From positions 5,585,001-5,649,000 of the forward strand of contig NC_091972.1 of NCBI RefSeq assembly GCF_036711975.1: a stretch of DNA of 64,000 nucleotides. Reading direction: 5' to 3'. The position numbers and the translations under genes are program-made. This DNA is from Onthophagus taurus (taxonomy: Eukaryota; Arthropoda; Insecta; Coleoptera; Scarabaeidae). The notes beneath the pieces are model-generated. The model did not search any database. It was given only the letters and a program-made list of their open reading frames with translations, and was not told where the DNA came from. Shown in pieces: positions 11,611 to 25,069 of the stretch. Position 1 is the stretch's first letter; every line of letters begins with the position of its first letter.

Positions 11611-12936
11611 CCCTTTGTGTCCCAAGAAGTCAAAAATTTTGAAAGTTTGTGAAAAAAATATTGATATAAAACTTACATTTTCGTATATCCTAAAAGTGTT
11701 AAAAAAGATGCTACATTACAAATTCCTGGAAGCCGTATTTATTGAAATTAAGGAATGAGACTTATTCTAAATTAAAGCTCAAAGCTTTCTCTTTAAAATG
11801 ATGTATAATAATTGTTGGGTTGGATTGGAAAAATATTGAGAAAAAAAATGTTGAAATTAAACTTACATTTTGATATAACCTAAAAATGTCAAAAAAGATG
11901 CTAATTTAAAAATTCCTGGAAGTCGTATTTATTGAAATTAAGGAATGAGACTTAGTCTAAATTAAAGCTCAAAGCTTTCTCTTTAAAATGATGTATAATA
12001 TTTGTTGGGTTGGATTGGAAAAATATTAAGAAAAGAAATGTTGAAATAAAACTTACATTTTCGTATAACCTAAAAGTCTCAAAAAATATGCTAATTTAAA
12101 AATTCCTGGAAGTCGTATTTATTGCAATTAAGTAATGAGACTTGTTCTAAATTAAAGCTCAAAGCTTTCTCTTTAAAATGATATATAATAATTGTTGGGT
12201 TGGATTGGAAAAATATTGAGAAAAAAAATGTTGAAACAAAACTTACATTTTTGTACAACCTAAAAGTGTCAAAAAAAATGATAAATTAAAAATTCCTGGA
12301 AGCCGTATTTATTGAAATTAAGGAACGAGACTTACTCTAAATTAAAGCTCAAAGCTTTCTCTTTAAAATGATGTATAATAATTGTTGGGTTGGATTGGAA
12401 AAATATTGAGAAAAAAAATGTTGAAACAAAACTTACATTTTCGTATAAACTAAAAGTGTCAAAAAAGATGCTAATTTAAAAATTCCTGGAAGCCGTATTT
12501 ATTCAAATTAAGGAATGAGAGTTGTTCTAAATTAAAGTTCAAAGCTCTCTCTTTAAAATGATGTATAATACTTGTTGGGTTGGATTGGAAAAATATTGAG
12601 AAAAAAAATGTTGAAACAAAACTTACATTTTCGTATAAACTAAAAGTGTCAAAAAGGATGCTAATTTAAAAATTCCTGGAAGTCGTATTTATTGAAATTA
12701 AGGAATGAGACTTGTTCTAAATTAAAGCTCAAAGCTTTCTCTTTAAAATGATGTATAATAATTGTTGGGTTGGATTGGAAAAATATTGAGAAAAAAAAGG
12801 TTGCAATAAAACTTATATTTTCGTATAAACTTAGTAGAAAGTACCGATAGTTCTAAATGCGCCGAATAGATGACTACAGTTTAAAATGAGTGTTTAAAAC
12901 TACCGGTACTTTAAAGTACCGCCGGGATACAAAGGG
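11611..12936. mobile_element. piggyBac-type non-autonomous element filled with a 190-bp satellite
   Basis: The termini are inverted: CCCTTTGTGTCCC at 11611 and the complement of GGGATACAAAGGG at 12924-12936, with one mismatch in 13. Both ends are flanked by TTAA (11607-11610 and 12937-12940), the target site specific to piggyBac transposons. There is no transposase. The interior is a head-to-tail array, and the right subterminal region has a perfect palindrome, GGTACTTTAAAGTACC. Length is 1,326 bp. The superfamily call rests on the TTAA duplication and the CCC start. Confidence 0.75.
11640..12835. repeat. Six-copy 190-bp tandem repeat
   Basis: The marker AATTCCTGGAAG falls at 11721, 11911, 12101, 12291, 12481 and 12671, exactly 190 bp apart each time. 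Copies differ by scattered substitutions only. The unit also contains AAGCTCAAAGCTTTCTC and GTTGGGTTGGATTGG. The array lies wholly inside the piggyBac-type element. Confidence 0.95.
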
Positions 12937-12940
12937 TTAA

Positions 12941-15900
12941 TACTGCTTGCAGAAGATTAAAGACTACTTACAAAGGATTAGATGCTATTGGGAGAAGTTT
13001 AAATACTGCTGATACAACATTACATATTGCTAATACAAAACGAGATCCTTCTACAGCAGTTATAGTAAATAACTGTCTGCTTGCATATTAAATTGCTTGA
13101 AGTAATCTATTTGCATTTTGCAAAATAACTAATTAGTCCCTACAAGAGACTGTATACTGCTGGCACTATATAAAACTGAATAAATCCAGTCTTACAACAA
13201 AACTCCAGTTATCCTCATCTAACCTATCACAATCCCAACCCCATCATCACCAAACCCATCTCTCTACATGATGTTGAAAAACTAATATGTCACATGTGAA
13301 TATGATGATGTTCAACTCTTATGGGCAAAAAAAAAATAAAGAACGTTTATTGGGTCACTGCCTAATACCATCTGCAATATACTTGTAAAATTTTGAATCG
13401 CATTTTACCCATAATTTAAGATGTAACACAGGACACCATGGAAGAGCATTACAACAAGAAGACCTTTTTGATAAATAAATTCATGATTGTTTGTTATAAG
13501 ATATTTTTTGTTAACATAATTTTCTAAAGGAATTTCGAGAAAAAAAAGTTCAAGGTTCGATTCAATATCTTTTTATAAAGATTCTAATTAATTTGTAAAC
13601 ATAAAATTTTTTTAGCTGATTTTTAAAAGTGTTTTTAAAATAATATTGAAATCAAAATAATACTTTTTACATAGTTTTTCTTTGCAACAACGAAATAGAA
13701 ACACACATAACAAATCGTCATTGGGTTAGCGAGTTGGTGTAAAAAAGAGAACGCACATTTATAATTGAGTAACCTCTGACGTATACAAAGATTAACAAGC
13801 GAAAGTTTGTTTCCTTCGAACGTACAGCAGCAACCTGTGATTCACACTTCGTTAACTTGTTTTCGTTTTACTATGGAATCTCTCTAACGAAGCGTTCGTT
13901 CTGAATCATCTACAGATACTCATCAATATTATTATTCCGATCATTTCTCCACTTCATTTATTTTAAAATCATCACTGACAGAATGATTTAAGACATGCAT
14001 CTTTGTAATAAACGTTGTAAAAGAATTAATAGGATAATTATCAAAACGATATTGTCGTTAAAACTGGATGAGTCATTTCGTATTTGATAAGGTTTCAATA
14101 ACATACAGATTCTGTGACGTATTTGGATCGATAAAAAAACTGGGGGCCCCCGTTATTATATAGACTATCTCGATTTAATCGTTCTATCTTTCTCATATAT
14201 TATTAGAGGATTACTTTGAAAATTTCTAAACTTGCTATTTGCGACGATAAGATATGAAATGACCTTGTTAGGTACAAGCTGACCAGCGGGTTTCAGGAAG
14301 ATAACGAAGAACAAAAAATATATTCACCGCAAAGAATCATCATTATTATTTTTTTTTAAGTCAGAAGTGTATTCATTCAGAAAGTGTCTGCTCGTTTCTT
14401 GGAATTTTCTATCTAACCGCTATAGATAAACAGAACAAACAAACGCGCCCGCGGATAGTCTCGCAGCAGTAGCAGTGAAACACAAATAAATTCCTGTTGA
14501 AGTAAAGTTATCGTTCGGCGAAACATTGGTCGACGCGCGCGCGCGGCATCCTGTTTTGATAAAGATATTTTTCATTAATTAAAACCTAAACTATTATCCG
14601 AAGTTATTTAATTCATTGGCTAACAACGAACGTTAACACCTAAATCTGAAAATAAACTTGTTTTGACCAAACCAAGGTTAACTTCTAATAACTCACAAAT
14701 TTTCTATTTTTATTAGTTGATAAATTATCGCGATTCCCATTGTGAATTTAATCAAACGATTATTTGTGTTTAGATAAGTACAATCATGACTTAAATAAAT
14801 GATATTGGAGAAAATGTATTCATGATTGAGTGTTTTATCATTTTTTATGACAATTTAATCTATCAATCTTAACAGATCAAACGCGAAGCAAAATTAAATT
14901 AGTTAAAATAGAGATTATAAATTCTTACTGATCCAAAGTAGAAATTAAATTTAAATGTGATCTACATAACAAAATCAACTTAAAATTCAGAGCAATCGTT
15001 CGTATAGGATATGCAAACAGTAAATGGTCTGTAACACGATATTGACCTATTTAATGCATAAAGTGATAAGAATTTTGAATTAAGAGTTTCATTTTAATTA
15101 ACAATGACGATATCAAAATTGCGTTTTTAAAGAACGCAGTGGAAAATTTTTTTTGATTAAAAACAAAAATATTTATACAGATTAATTATAATTAAACCCA
15201 AATATACTTTTATTTTTTTTTTTTAATTTCTTTAATAAAAATATATTGTTCTTAGATGAAATTTAAAATGCAATTTCAAACCGATCACGCAACAATACAT
15301 GCCACACGAAAATATTTGCGTGGTGCAAATCCAACCAACAACGACGGTGTACACTTTCACTTTCGTCCAAGAACGATTGGAAGGTCGTCGTTGAAGAAAT
15401 TCTAGTCTGGTTCAACTGACCAGGCATTTACCTTTAATAAAACACACCTTGGCGCCTTAACGAGGAAGTTGCGATTTCGATACGTTACATTTATGAATTC
15501 GCCACGTAAACGACTCAATCAGATAATGTTTATTTTTAACGACGAGACGTGGGGAATCGCGTTTGATAAATTCGCCTCTAATCGAGATATTTTTGATTTT
15601 TATTAATATGTTTTTTTTTAGGCAAACGTCGGGATGTAAACAGTGTCGTTGACGTAGTTGCGCAAATGCAAACTTTGTACTGATCGATGATACAACAATA
15701 ACAGCAAGCCGATCTGATTCGGGAACGAACGTTTTGGCCCCGGTACAGATAGAAACGCTTTATCTTATCAGCCGGATTTATTTCTGTACGGATTTTGACT
15801 CCTACTTGGTGGATTTCATGTTTTCGAGTCATCAGCAGATTAATCAACAATGTACAATTTTTTTTTATAAAATAATTATTTATTTAAATTTGTTGTATTA

Positions 15901-16470
15901 AATTTAAATCGTACCAAAAGTGTTTTAAGGTGTGTTTATAAAGAAACCTTTTCGTTTAGGAACTGACGTCAGTAGAACGTTCAAAGTACATTATTTCATT
16001 ACGTAGTATTGAAAAACTTTCAACGAGTTATTTCAATATCTAGTTGTATTAGAATGATTCTTTATGTTCCATTACATAAATAGTTTTAAAATTCCAAATG
16101 ATAACTTTTTACGTATGCCTAAGATTACCAACAAATTTTAGATATGATTTGCGTAATAATTTTTTAAATACTTTTAAAATTTTTTCAAATATTATCTAAA
16201 AATTGATTAAAACATTGAGTTCGTTGATATTATATATGATATTGTGTAGATGATACAATAATAAGCATGAATATTATGTGGGCATAATAATAGTTCTATG
16301 TAAGAAGATGAATTTTCTTAAGAATTCTTTATATAGAAATGACTTCAACGATTTTTTACTTGACCTTTCATATAAACTTACATTTCAAATAAATACACAC
16401 GATTAATGTTATGTATTCATAATTATGATAAACATTCAGGCATAAAAGTTCTATCAAATCACGTAATCGG
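12941..16470. other. Gene-free region with one GC-rich patch
   Basis: Mostly AT-rich. At about 14430-14550 the base composition shifts sharply (GCGCCCGCGG and an alternating GACGCGCGCGCGCGGC run), and a second, milder patch lies at 15290-15490. These could be a schnurri 5' exon/promoter or an enhancer. I could not define a transcription start or a donor that would settle it. A GGGGGCCCCC palindrome lies near 14142. No coding exon was recognised. Confidence 0.4.
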
Positions 16471-16479
16471 AAATGGAGT

Positions 16480-17945
16480 GATTATCTGATCAATTTTCAT
16501 CAATTTAGAGATTAGTAAACTTTATAACAATTGCGAATTAATTGGAAAGAAATCGTTTATGAATTATGTTTCTATGATGTATTATGAACAATTTTTATTA
16601 ATATCATTCTCACCAACAGCTATTAATTTTTGAGTTAAAAACCATCTTATTATTGAATGTCTCAAATATAACATGTTTATGATTTTAAATCTGCTAGGTT
16701 AGTAATAATCATAGTTGAGTTACAATAGCATACAGATAATTCATTACATACAATTTTCATCCATAACGTCTTTTCCTATAGTTCCTATTTTTTGAGTTAT
16801 AAACAAATTTGATTCAAAAACCTCAATTTTGAGATTTGTGGATTTTATGGCTTATGACTACAAATGCGATTTATTTGGAAACAAACCGTTTATGGATTAT
16901 GTCTTTATGATATATTATGAACAAATTTTATTAACATCGCTCTCATCCATAGCTTTTAATTTTTGAGTTAAAAACCATTTTATTATTGAATGCCTCAAAT
17001 ATGAAATTTTTGTTATTTTAAATTTGCTAGGTTGGTAATAATCATACTTGAGTTACAATCGCTTATAGATAATATTATGTTGGTTCATTACACACAATTT
17101 TCATCCATAACGTCTTTTCCTACAGTTTCTATTTTTTGAGTTATAAACAAATTTGATTCCAAAACGTAAATTATGAGATTTGTGGATTTTATGGCTTATG
17201 ACTATAAATGCGATTTATTTGGAAACAAACCGTTTATGGATTATGTTTTTATGATATATTATGAACAAATTTTATTAACATCGCTCTCATCCATAACTTT
17301 TAATTTTTGAGTTAAAAACCATTTTATTATTGAATGCCTCAAATATGAAATTTTTGTTATTTTAAATTTGCTAGGTTGGTAATAATCATACTTGAGTTAC
17401 AATCGCTTATAGATAATGTTATGTTGGTTCATTACACACAATTTTCATCCATAACGTCTTTTCCTACAGTTTCTATTTTTTGAGTTATAAACAAATTTGA
17501 TTCCAAAACGTAAATTATGAGATTTGTGGATTTTATGGCTTATGACTACAAATGCGATTTATTTGGAAACAAACCGTTTATGGATTATGTCTTTATGATA
17601 TATTATGAACAAATTTTATTAACATCGCTCTCATCCATACCTTTTAATTTTTGAGTTAAAAACCATTTCATTATTGAATGCCTCAAATATGAAATTTTTG
17701 TTATTTTAAATTTGCTAGGTTGGTAATAGTCATACTTGAGTTACAATCGCTTATAGATAATGTTATTGTAGGTTATTACATACAATTTTCATCCATAACG
17801 TCTTTTTCTAGAGTTTCTATTTTTTGAGTTATAAAAAAATTTCATTCAAAAACCTCAATATCTCTTCTTCTCTTCGTCTTTATGATGTATTATGAACAGT
17901 TTTTATTAACACACAATCTCTCAATATCATTCTCTCAATAAATTT
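16480..17945. repeat. 344-bp dimeric satellite, about four copies
   Basis: The marker GATATATTATGAACAAATTT falls at 16909, 17253 and 17597, spaced 344 bp. Each 344-bp unit has two related halves: TTTTGAGTTA recurs at 16961, 17134 and 17305 (173 and 171 bp apart). The central copies are nearly identical while the outer ones are diverged, as expected from unequal exchange. Confidence 0.9.
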
Positions 17946-20029
17946 CTTAATGTCAAAAATCTATCAAATACAGAGAATGCAAAGATTATAAAAAGACTTC
18001 CTGTTTAATTATGAAAGTAAAACTTTTTTACTATTATTATATAATCTTATCAAATATTCGTGTAAATCTTATCAAAATATATATATAGGAAATAAATAAG
18101 TACATAAGTATAGAAGAATTTCTAAATCAATTTTAAAGAAACATAAATCTATTACAAATTACAATCTTATCGGTTTTCCAACGACGCGCAATATCTTTGT
18201 GGGATTGGTTCTGACTTGATGAAAAAAATCGTATTTTGAGGTGTTTGTTTTTTTAAAAATCTATTTATATGGGAACTTGTTGGAAAGTACGAGTCGAAAA
18301 AAGTTCTCGTTAATTCCCACGAAAATAAATCATTTATTTACAAAAACTGCGCATTGGGGAAAATTTTTTTATCTTTTATATTTATTTTCATCAGTTTGCG
18401 AAATCTTTCCTACTCCTCTACACATTAAGGCATTCCAACTTATCAGAAACGACGATCAAAATTACCTTGAATCTTATCACGGATTCACAAAACACTTATT
18501 GCCCTGTCACCTGATTTTTATCTTAACTAGAAAAACTCTCGTATCTACATTGTCTTTTCCATGATCGACTGAAAAGTGAGGTTTCAATAAAATCTTTATA
18601 ACCAGATTAATTACTAATTATAATCGCTTCGACGTCATTTTTGGAGAATAGTTTTTGCATCTATTAGATAAGTTTAAAGATATTTTTGAAAAGGTCACGC
18701 AATCGATGAGTGATTTATGAAAATTCATTTCGAGATAAAATAATATTATTAACTTAAAAGGTATGATTAAGACCTGTATTTTTATAAGATTGGTATAAAA
18801 AGAAAAGTTTAAATTACCATAAAATATTGTTCAGATCGCCGTTAGCATCATGTATTTTTCAGCTTTCACTTTTTGGACATTGTAACGTGATAAATTGCAA
18901 GCAGGTGCCTTATTGAGTCCCAACTCTGAACTGTTGAGGCAACTGCCAAACAATTTTCGCGATTTGTTTTACGAAGCGCGACCAAAAAATTGGAGCAAAA
19001 CGAACTGGCCGAAAGCGAAAGGAATTACCATTAAGCGTGTTACAAAATTGAAGTATTTTAATTTTTTTTTATTATGAAAAAACGTTTCAGATGAGCCGAA
19101 TATTTTCGCGTATAAAAACGGTAGCGAACACGTTCGCCGCACAATGTATTTTTAATTAGCTATTTCATACGGTATTTCCCAGCTGGCAACGGCCTAGGAG
19201 AGCTCCACAGCTATGACGTGAACGAGACCCGCGTTCACAGTTTTTGGCAGTATCTCAAAAAGTTGTGTTTGTTTCGACTCGCAACCGTTTATATGTTGTA
19301 CACGTCTTTTAGGAAAAATTCTTCGATTCTCCCAATTTAAAACGACAATTGGACCAGTTTTTTTGGCCTTCGTACAAATTTATTTGAACTAAATAAAAAA
19401 GTATGTCTCACTTAATATTTATGTTGGAATATGTACAAAATCAAAATACACAAGGACGTTTGTATAATTTTAGAAAACAATATCACCGAATTCTACCTGC
19501 TACTTTATTTGGGGATATTTAAACCTAAATCTGTTAACGCTACGTGTAATACGGTTAAGAATAGACGAAAGAATTTTTATGAAAATGTTATTACGATGTT
19601 GATGGAAGTGTTTTATATCCTCACTGCAAGATTGTATGTTTAAATACTCTTGACGTCTTTAATATTAGAAAATTTAAAATCTTTACATAATATTTATTGG
19701 ATAAGTACTGAGAAAGCAACAATTTAATTACTGTTAAATGAAGAAACTCCCTACATTCTCTTTAATAGTTCTTCAGTTTAATGGTTGAGTTAAAATTAAG
19801 AAAATTAGTACCAAGAGATTATTTCCAAGGCTTTCATATAGTTTCTAAAGCTATCCAATACATAAAATGTTAAAAGGGCACGATATGAAATTTATAAAAT
19901 AGATTAAATAAACTTATTTCACAAGAAGATTTATGGGAATTAAGAAATTATGTTTGATAGATCGAAACTAGATTGCATATACCTTAAAATGTTGATTAAT
20001 TAGGTAATATTACAATTAGTTTTGAGGAT
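17946..20029. other. Gene-free region
   Basis: AT-rich with a slightly GC-richer block at about 18890-19270. Open frames at 18241-18564, 18895-19077 and 19431-19643 have no recognisable domain and no plausible splice context. I see no supported gene here. Confidence 0.4.
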
Positions 20030-22200
20030 ATGATCTTTTTTAACAAAACATGCAGAGTTTGATCTAAAAAGTCACAACAACGAGGTTTGTGTAAACGAAG
20101 AAATTATTTATGGCAAATTAAAAGTAGATTAAATCACCTTCAAAATGCAATTTATTTCGTGATAATATCTTAAACCGTTTATGAGATAGGATACTTTTAA
20201 TCGATCACAATAATTAAAAGAGCAGAAGTGAATTCAAAAAATCGCCACAACGGGATTTATTAAAACTAAGAAATTATTTATGGCACACTGAAACTAGCTT
20301 AAAAGTGCATTAAAATGTTGTTTACCTAATTATCATAATTCAATTAGTTTCGGAGATATGAGTTTTTAAATTTCGATCTTTTTTAGGAAATCCTTCGTTT
20401 GTGTAAATTTGTAGAGTTTGATTCAAAAAATCGTAATGATGAGATTTATGGAAACTAAGAAATTGTTTATGGCATATTAAAACTAGATTAAATCTCCTTC
20501 AAAATGTAATTTATTTCATGATAATATTTCAAACCGTTTATGAGATAGAATACTTTTAATCCTACACAACAATTAAAAGAGCAGGGATGAATTCAAAAAA
20601 TCATCAGAACGGGATGTATTAAAACTAAGAAATTATTTATGGCACACTGAAACTAGCTTAAAGGTTCATTAAAATGTTGTTTACCTAATTATCATAATTC
20701 AATTAGTTTCGGAGATATAAGTTTTTAAATTTCGATGTTTTTTAGGAAATCCTTCGTTTGTGTAAACATGTAGAGTTTGATTCAAAAAATCGTAATGATG
20801 AGATTTATGGAAACTAAGAAATTATTTATGGCACATTAAAACTGGATTAAATCTCCTTTAAAATGCAATTTATTTCATGATAGTATCTTAAACCGTTTAT
20901 GAGATAGGATACTTTTAATCGATCACAATAATTAAAAGAGCAGAAGTGAATTCAAAAAATCATCACAACGGGATTTATTAAAACTAAGAAATTATTTATG
21001 GCACACTGAAACTAGCTTAAAGGTTCATTAAAATGTTGTTTACCTAATTATCATAATTCAATTAGTTTCGAAGATATGATGTTTTAAATTTCGATCTTTT
21101 TCAGGAAGTCCTTCGTTTGTGTAAACATGTAGAGTTTGATTCAAAAAATCGTAATGATGAGATTTATGGAAACTAAGAAATTATTTATGGCACATTAAAA
21201 CTGGATTAAATCTCCTTTAAAATGCAATTTATTTCATGATAGTATCTTAAACCGTTTATGAGATAGGATACTTTTAATCCATCACAATAATTAAAAGAGC
21301 AGAAGTGAATTCAAAAAATCATCACAACGGGATTTATTAAAACTAAGAAATCATTTATGGCACACTGAAACTAAGTGGATGGTGCATTAAAATGTTATTT
21401 ACCTAATTATCATAATTCAATTAGTTTCGAAGATATGATGGTTTAAATTTCGATCTTTTTTAGGAAATCCTTCGTTAGTGTAAACGTGTAGAGTTTGATT
21501 CAAAAAATTGTAATGATGAAATTTATGGAAACTAAGAAATTATTTATGGCACATTAAAAGTAGATTAAATCTCCTTCAAAATGCAATTTATTTCATGATA
21601 ATATCTCAAACCGTTTATGAAATAGGATACTTTTAATCTTACACAACAATTAAAAGAGCAGGGATGAATTCACAAAATCATCACAACGAGATGTATTAAA
21701 ACTAAGAAATCATTTATTGCACACTGAAACTAAGTGGATGGTGCATTAAAATGTTGTTTACCTAATTATCATAATTCAATTAATTTCGAAGATATGATGG
21801 TTTAAATTTCGATGTTTTTCAGGAAATCTTTCGTTAGTGTAAGCATGTAGAGTTTGATTCAAAAAATCGTAATGATGAAATTTATGGAAACTAAGAAATT
21901 ATTTATGGTACATTAAAACTAGATTAAATCTCCTTTAAAATGCATTTTATTTCATGATAATATCTCAAAACGTTTATGAGATAGAATACTTTTAATCCAC
22001 CACAACAATTAAAAGAGCAGGGATGAATTCAAAAAATCATCACAACGGCATTTTTTAAAACTAAGAAATTATTTATGGCACACTGAAACTAGGGTAAATG
22101 TGCATTAAAATGTTATTCATCTAATTATCATACTTCAATTAGTTTCGAAGATATAATTTTTCAAATTTCGATCATTTTCAGTAAATCCTTTCAGGTGATA
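20030..22200. repeat. 359-bp dimeric satellite, six copies
   Basis: The GTAGAGTTTGATTC-type marker falls at 20052, 20412, 20770, 21129, 21488 and 21847, spaced 358-360 bp. Each unit is a dimer of diverged halves that share AAACTAAGAAATTATTTATG (for example at 20811 and 20981, then 21170, giving alternating 170 and 189 bp spacing). The A half ends in an ACCGTTTATGAGATAGGAT-like block and the B half in TTAGTTTCGAAGATATGA. Confidence 0.93.
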
Positions 22201-23559
22201 ATAACGGAAATGAACAAAAATACTTGGAAAAGTGTGGGTTTGATCTAATAAAAAACCATGTCAAATCGCAATTTACAAGAAAATATTCCTAGAAAAACCC
22301 ATCAACTAATGTAGTACATATGACATTATATAAACACAAATATCATTATTGATGCAATAAAAATATAGATGTTATAATTAATATTGAACTGAAAGTATTA
22401 ATTTACTTTTAAACTGTTGATTTTAAATTTCAAAAATATGAGAAAACGATTAACAAGATGCAATCGACACGGTAAATGATTTTCTGTGAAATGGAAGCGA
22501 CCTTCATTTAAATTAAATCATTTATCCTGTTCGTTATTCCCATCTCGTCTGATTAAATTCTGCAGAAACTAGACCATACTTAATGAATTTAATATCCATC
22601 TTGGATTGGGGTAAACATTTTCGATAGTTTTTATCGAATTAATTGAAACAAAACAAATTTAATGCAACAAAAATAATTGAAACAGTAGCACTTTTCTAAA
22701 CAACATTACCCAACCGCATATTATTATACCGGATGTGACAAAGCCTTTACACTTTTGATTCTCAAATAGCAGTCGAAACACGCTGTGCCGCATTCGAGTT
22801 CGAATCGAATTCCGAAGCGATTTGCGTAAGAAACGCAAACGCGCTAGCGTAGGAGGTTATTTTTATAAGAGAACGATAGCTATTTAAAGAGAGAGAGAGG
22901 AACAACGAGAGACGATATGCGCCGCGACGCCTCCTGTTGTGCCGGCAATCGGTAATATTGATGATGACGTTATTGCGTTTTATTCGATCCCTGTAACCGC
23001 GGTGTACTTTGCCTTTTTGCGACGACGACGAGTAGAATAAAAAGAGGAACCAAAAAGGGGGGAGCCCCTCTGCACGACACATCAATCGTTGCCGTGCTGT
23101 TCGTTTTGCAAAACAACGGCCTCGCAGTCTCGAGCGATTGAAAAAGTAAGAAAATGAGAAGGAAGATTGGCGGAGGTCGCTGCGTTATTATGCATTCTTA
23201 TTGTTTCACTCTCTCACGTATACAATTTACAAATAGACAACATCAGCTGTTATGACGTGATAATAAATAAATAATAAAAAGAATGTTTATTAAAGTAATC
23301 GTTTGAAGTAAGCGTTAATCCAAAGAGCAACAACAAAACTGATAGTAATAAAAAAGATTAAATTAAATCAATTTGCGTAATAAAAAAGAACGCAAAATCA
23401 CTCTGTTATTGTCTAACAATGAGAGGTTGAATGAGGTGCAAAGTCCTACTACGTATTTAACGGGAAGTTTATAAAAGTCACGAATTTCAAAATAAATAAT
23501 CGAGTTTTCAGAGGTCAATTTATGATACCTTATAAATAACGAACTATTAATAACTAAAA
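22201..23559. promoter_or_regulatory. GC-richer patch with GAGA tract and TATA-like box
   Basis: At about 22740-23160 the sequence turns GC-rich with many CpGs. On the minus strand a CTCTCTCTCTC tract (GAGA-factor type) precedes TATAAAA at 22861-22867, then CpG-rich DNA. This is the strongest promoter-like configuration in the region and points toward schnurri, so it could mark a distal schnurri start. No donor or transcript evidence is available. The frames across it have low-complexity Ser/Arg composition and are not credible proteins. Confidence 0.3.
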
Positions 23560-23865
23560 CTAATACTAGCACTATCACTAGAACTCATACAAGACCTTGT
23601 CTTTTAAAAAAAATGTTTAACGTTTCAAATGCCATGTTGCAACCTTCTTCAGAAACAAGTTAGAAGTGAACATTTGTTAACAAATATTGATTTTCATAAA
23701 TTTTTTTTTCATTTATTGAACTAAAACAAGAACTAACACTAAACCAAGAATGAGAAACATTCGGCTTTAGCCGTACATCTCTTAAGATGGCTAAACCCGA
23801 ATGTTTCTAGTTATGGGCCTAGTGTTAGTTCTAGTGATAGTGTTAGTTTAACGTTAAATCCTGTT
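23560..23865. repeat. Foldback element: CTAGTT arms around a GGCTTTAGCC hairpin
   Basis: Inverted arms built of AACTAGAACTAACACTAG-type units flank a core at about 23757-23807 (ATTCGGCTTTAGCCGTAC...AAGATGGCTAAACCCGAAT). The core is an imperfect palindrome. It is one of three loci of this family in the window (also 39.6 and 52.4-53.0 kb). Confidence 0.8.
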
Positions 23866-25065
23866 TATGACTTTGTAATGATTAAAAAAACATATTGGAT
23901 TTTAATTATTAATCCATCTCAGTAATTTTTTTATTATTTTAATTAATATATTTCAATTAATTAAGTAGTAACACTTTATAATCTATCCTTTTAATTGCTT
24001 TATTGCAGTCTGTAATTTCAACGATAAAAATCAAAACAATCACACCTAAACATTACATAAATTTGAATTAATTACACTGAAACTATTCCATTATTATTGT
24101 TTAAAACCATGGAATAAAATGAAAATAATAAATAAACATAAAAGGTGATTAATCTGATTTTAGTAAAAATCAGCTGATATAAAGGTCATCATTTATAAAA
24201 ACACCTACAAAGAATCACATGTTTTGTCCACCGTGCCGAAAGTCTCACAAACATGATTAATAACTTTAACAAGATTACTCCGGACAAAAACAGAGATGAC
24301 GTGCATCCTGCAATGTTTATTTTTAGGTGTCATAACGTTTCTACATAGAAAGACTATTTACCACCTACTTTAGCAAGCGATAAAAGGAAAAATTTGCTAT
24401 TTGGGTGGTATAAAACGTTTATCGCCGTCGTCGTTGTCGTAAAAGACGGTGTTTTAACTGTTTTTCGAATGACCACCTCCAAGAGCCGACTTCGCGGGTA
24501 ACTTTCTATCGATTCTCTTTGCTCGCCCACGAGAAGTTACGTCATAAGAAATACACCGGGCTTCGGTAAGTTAAAGGAAGAAAAAAAAATGCTAGAAGAA
24601 AAAGCTTTCGAACGCGGGTCAGGTGCTACGGTAAAAAAAATTATAACAGCCGGTGTAGGAGCACCATCAGCGGCTGAGCAACAGGTAAAGGTGTTGCGAG
24701 TCCGCCCGAAGCTCTTCCGAGAAAAGCCAACGACGTCGTCGTAGTCGTCGTACCTGTGGTGTTCTCCGAAATGGAACCCCGTAATATTTACGTATGGCAA
24801 AACAAAAAGAAAGAGGAATCGCCCGGACGAATCGGCAGATGTTGTCGAACCCGCTTGCTATCATCAGAGGAAATTGTTGGTTGGTGGAAAAAGGAAGAAA
24901 AAACACGATGATTGTTAAATGGTACCTACATAAGAAGTATTGGTATAATGTTAAATATGACATGTTGACTGTAGTGTACAACAATAAATTAATGTAATAA
25001 TAGAAACTCCATATGGAATGGCATTTGGTAAATGAAACAAAGAAAAATTCTAACTGAAATAATGA
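23866..25065. other. Gene-free region with GC-richer patch
   Basis: From about 24410 to 24790 the sequence is rich in CGTCGT-type trinucleotides. Frames on both strands cross it but show no domain. It may be a regulatory module of the upstream schnurri region. Nothing else is supported. Confidence 0.35.
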
Positions 25066-25069
25066 AGAG

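Noticed and set aside
11640..12835. Regularly spaced repeats that might suggest a CRISPR array
   Set aside because: The 190-bp units are contiguous with no unique spacers; this is a satellite in a eukaryotic genome.
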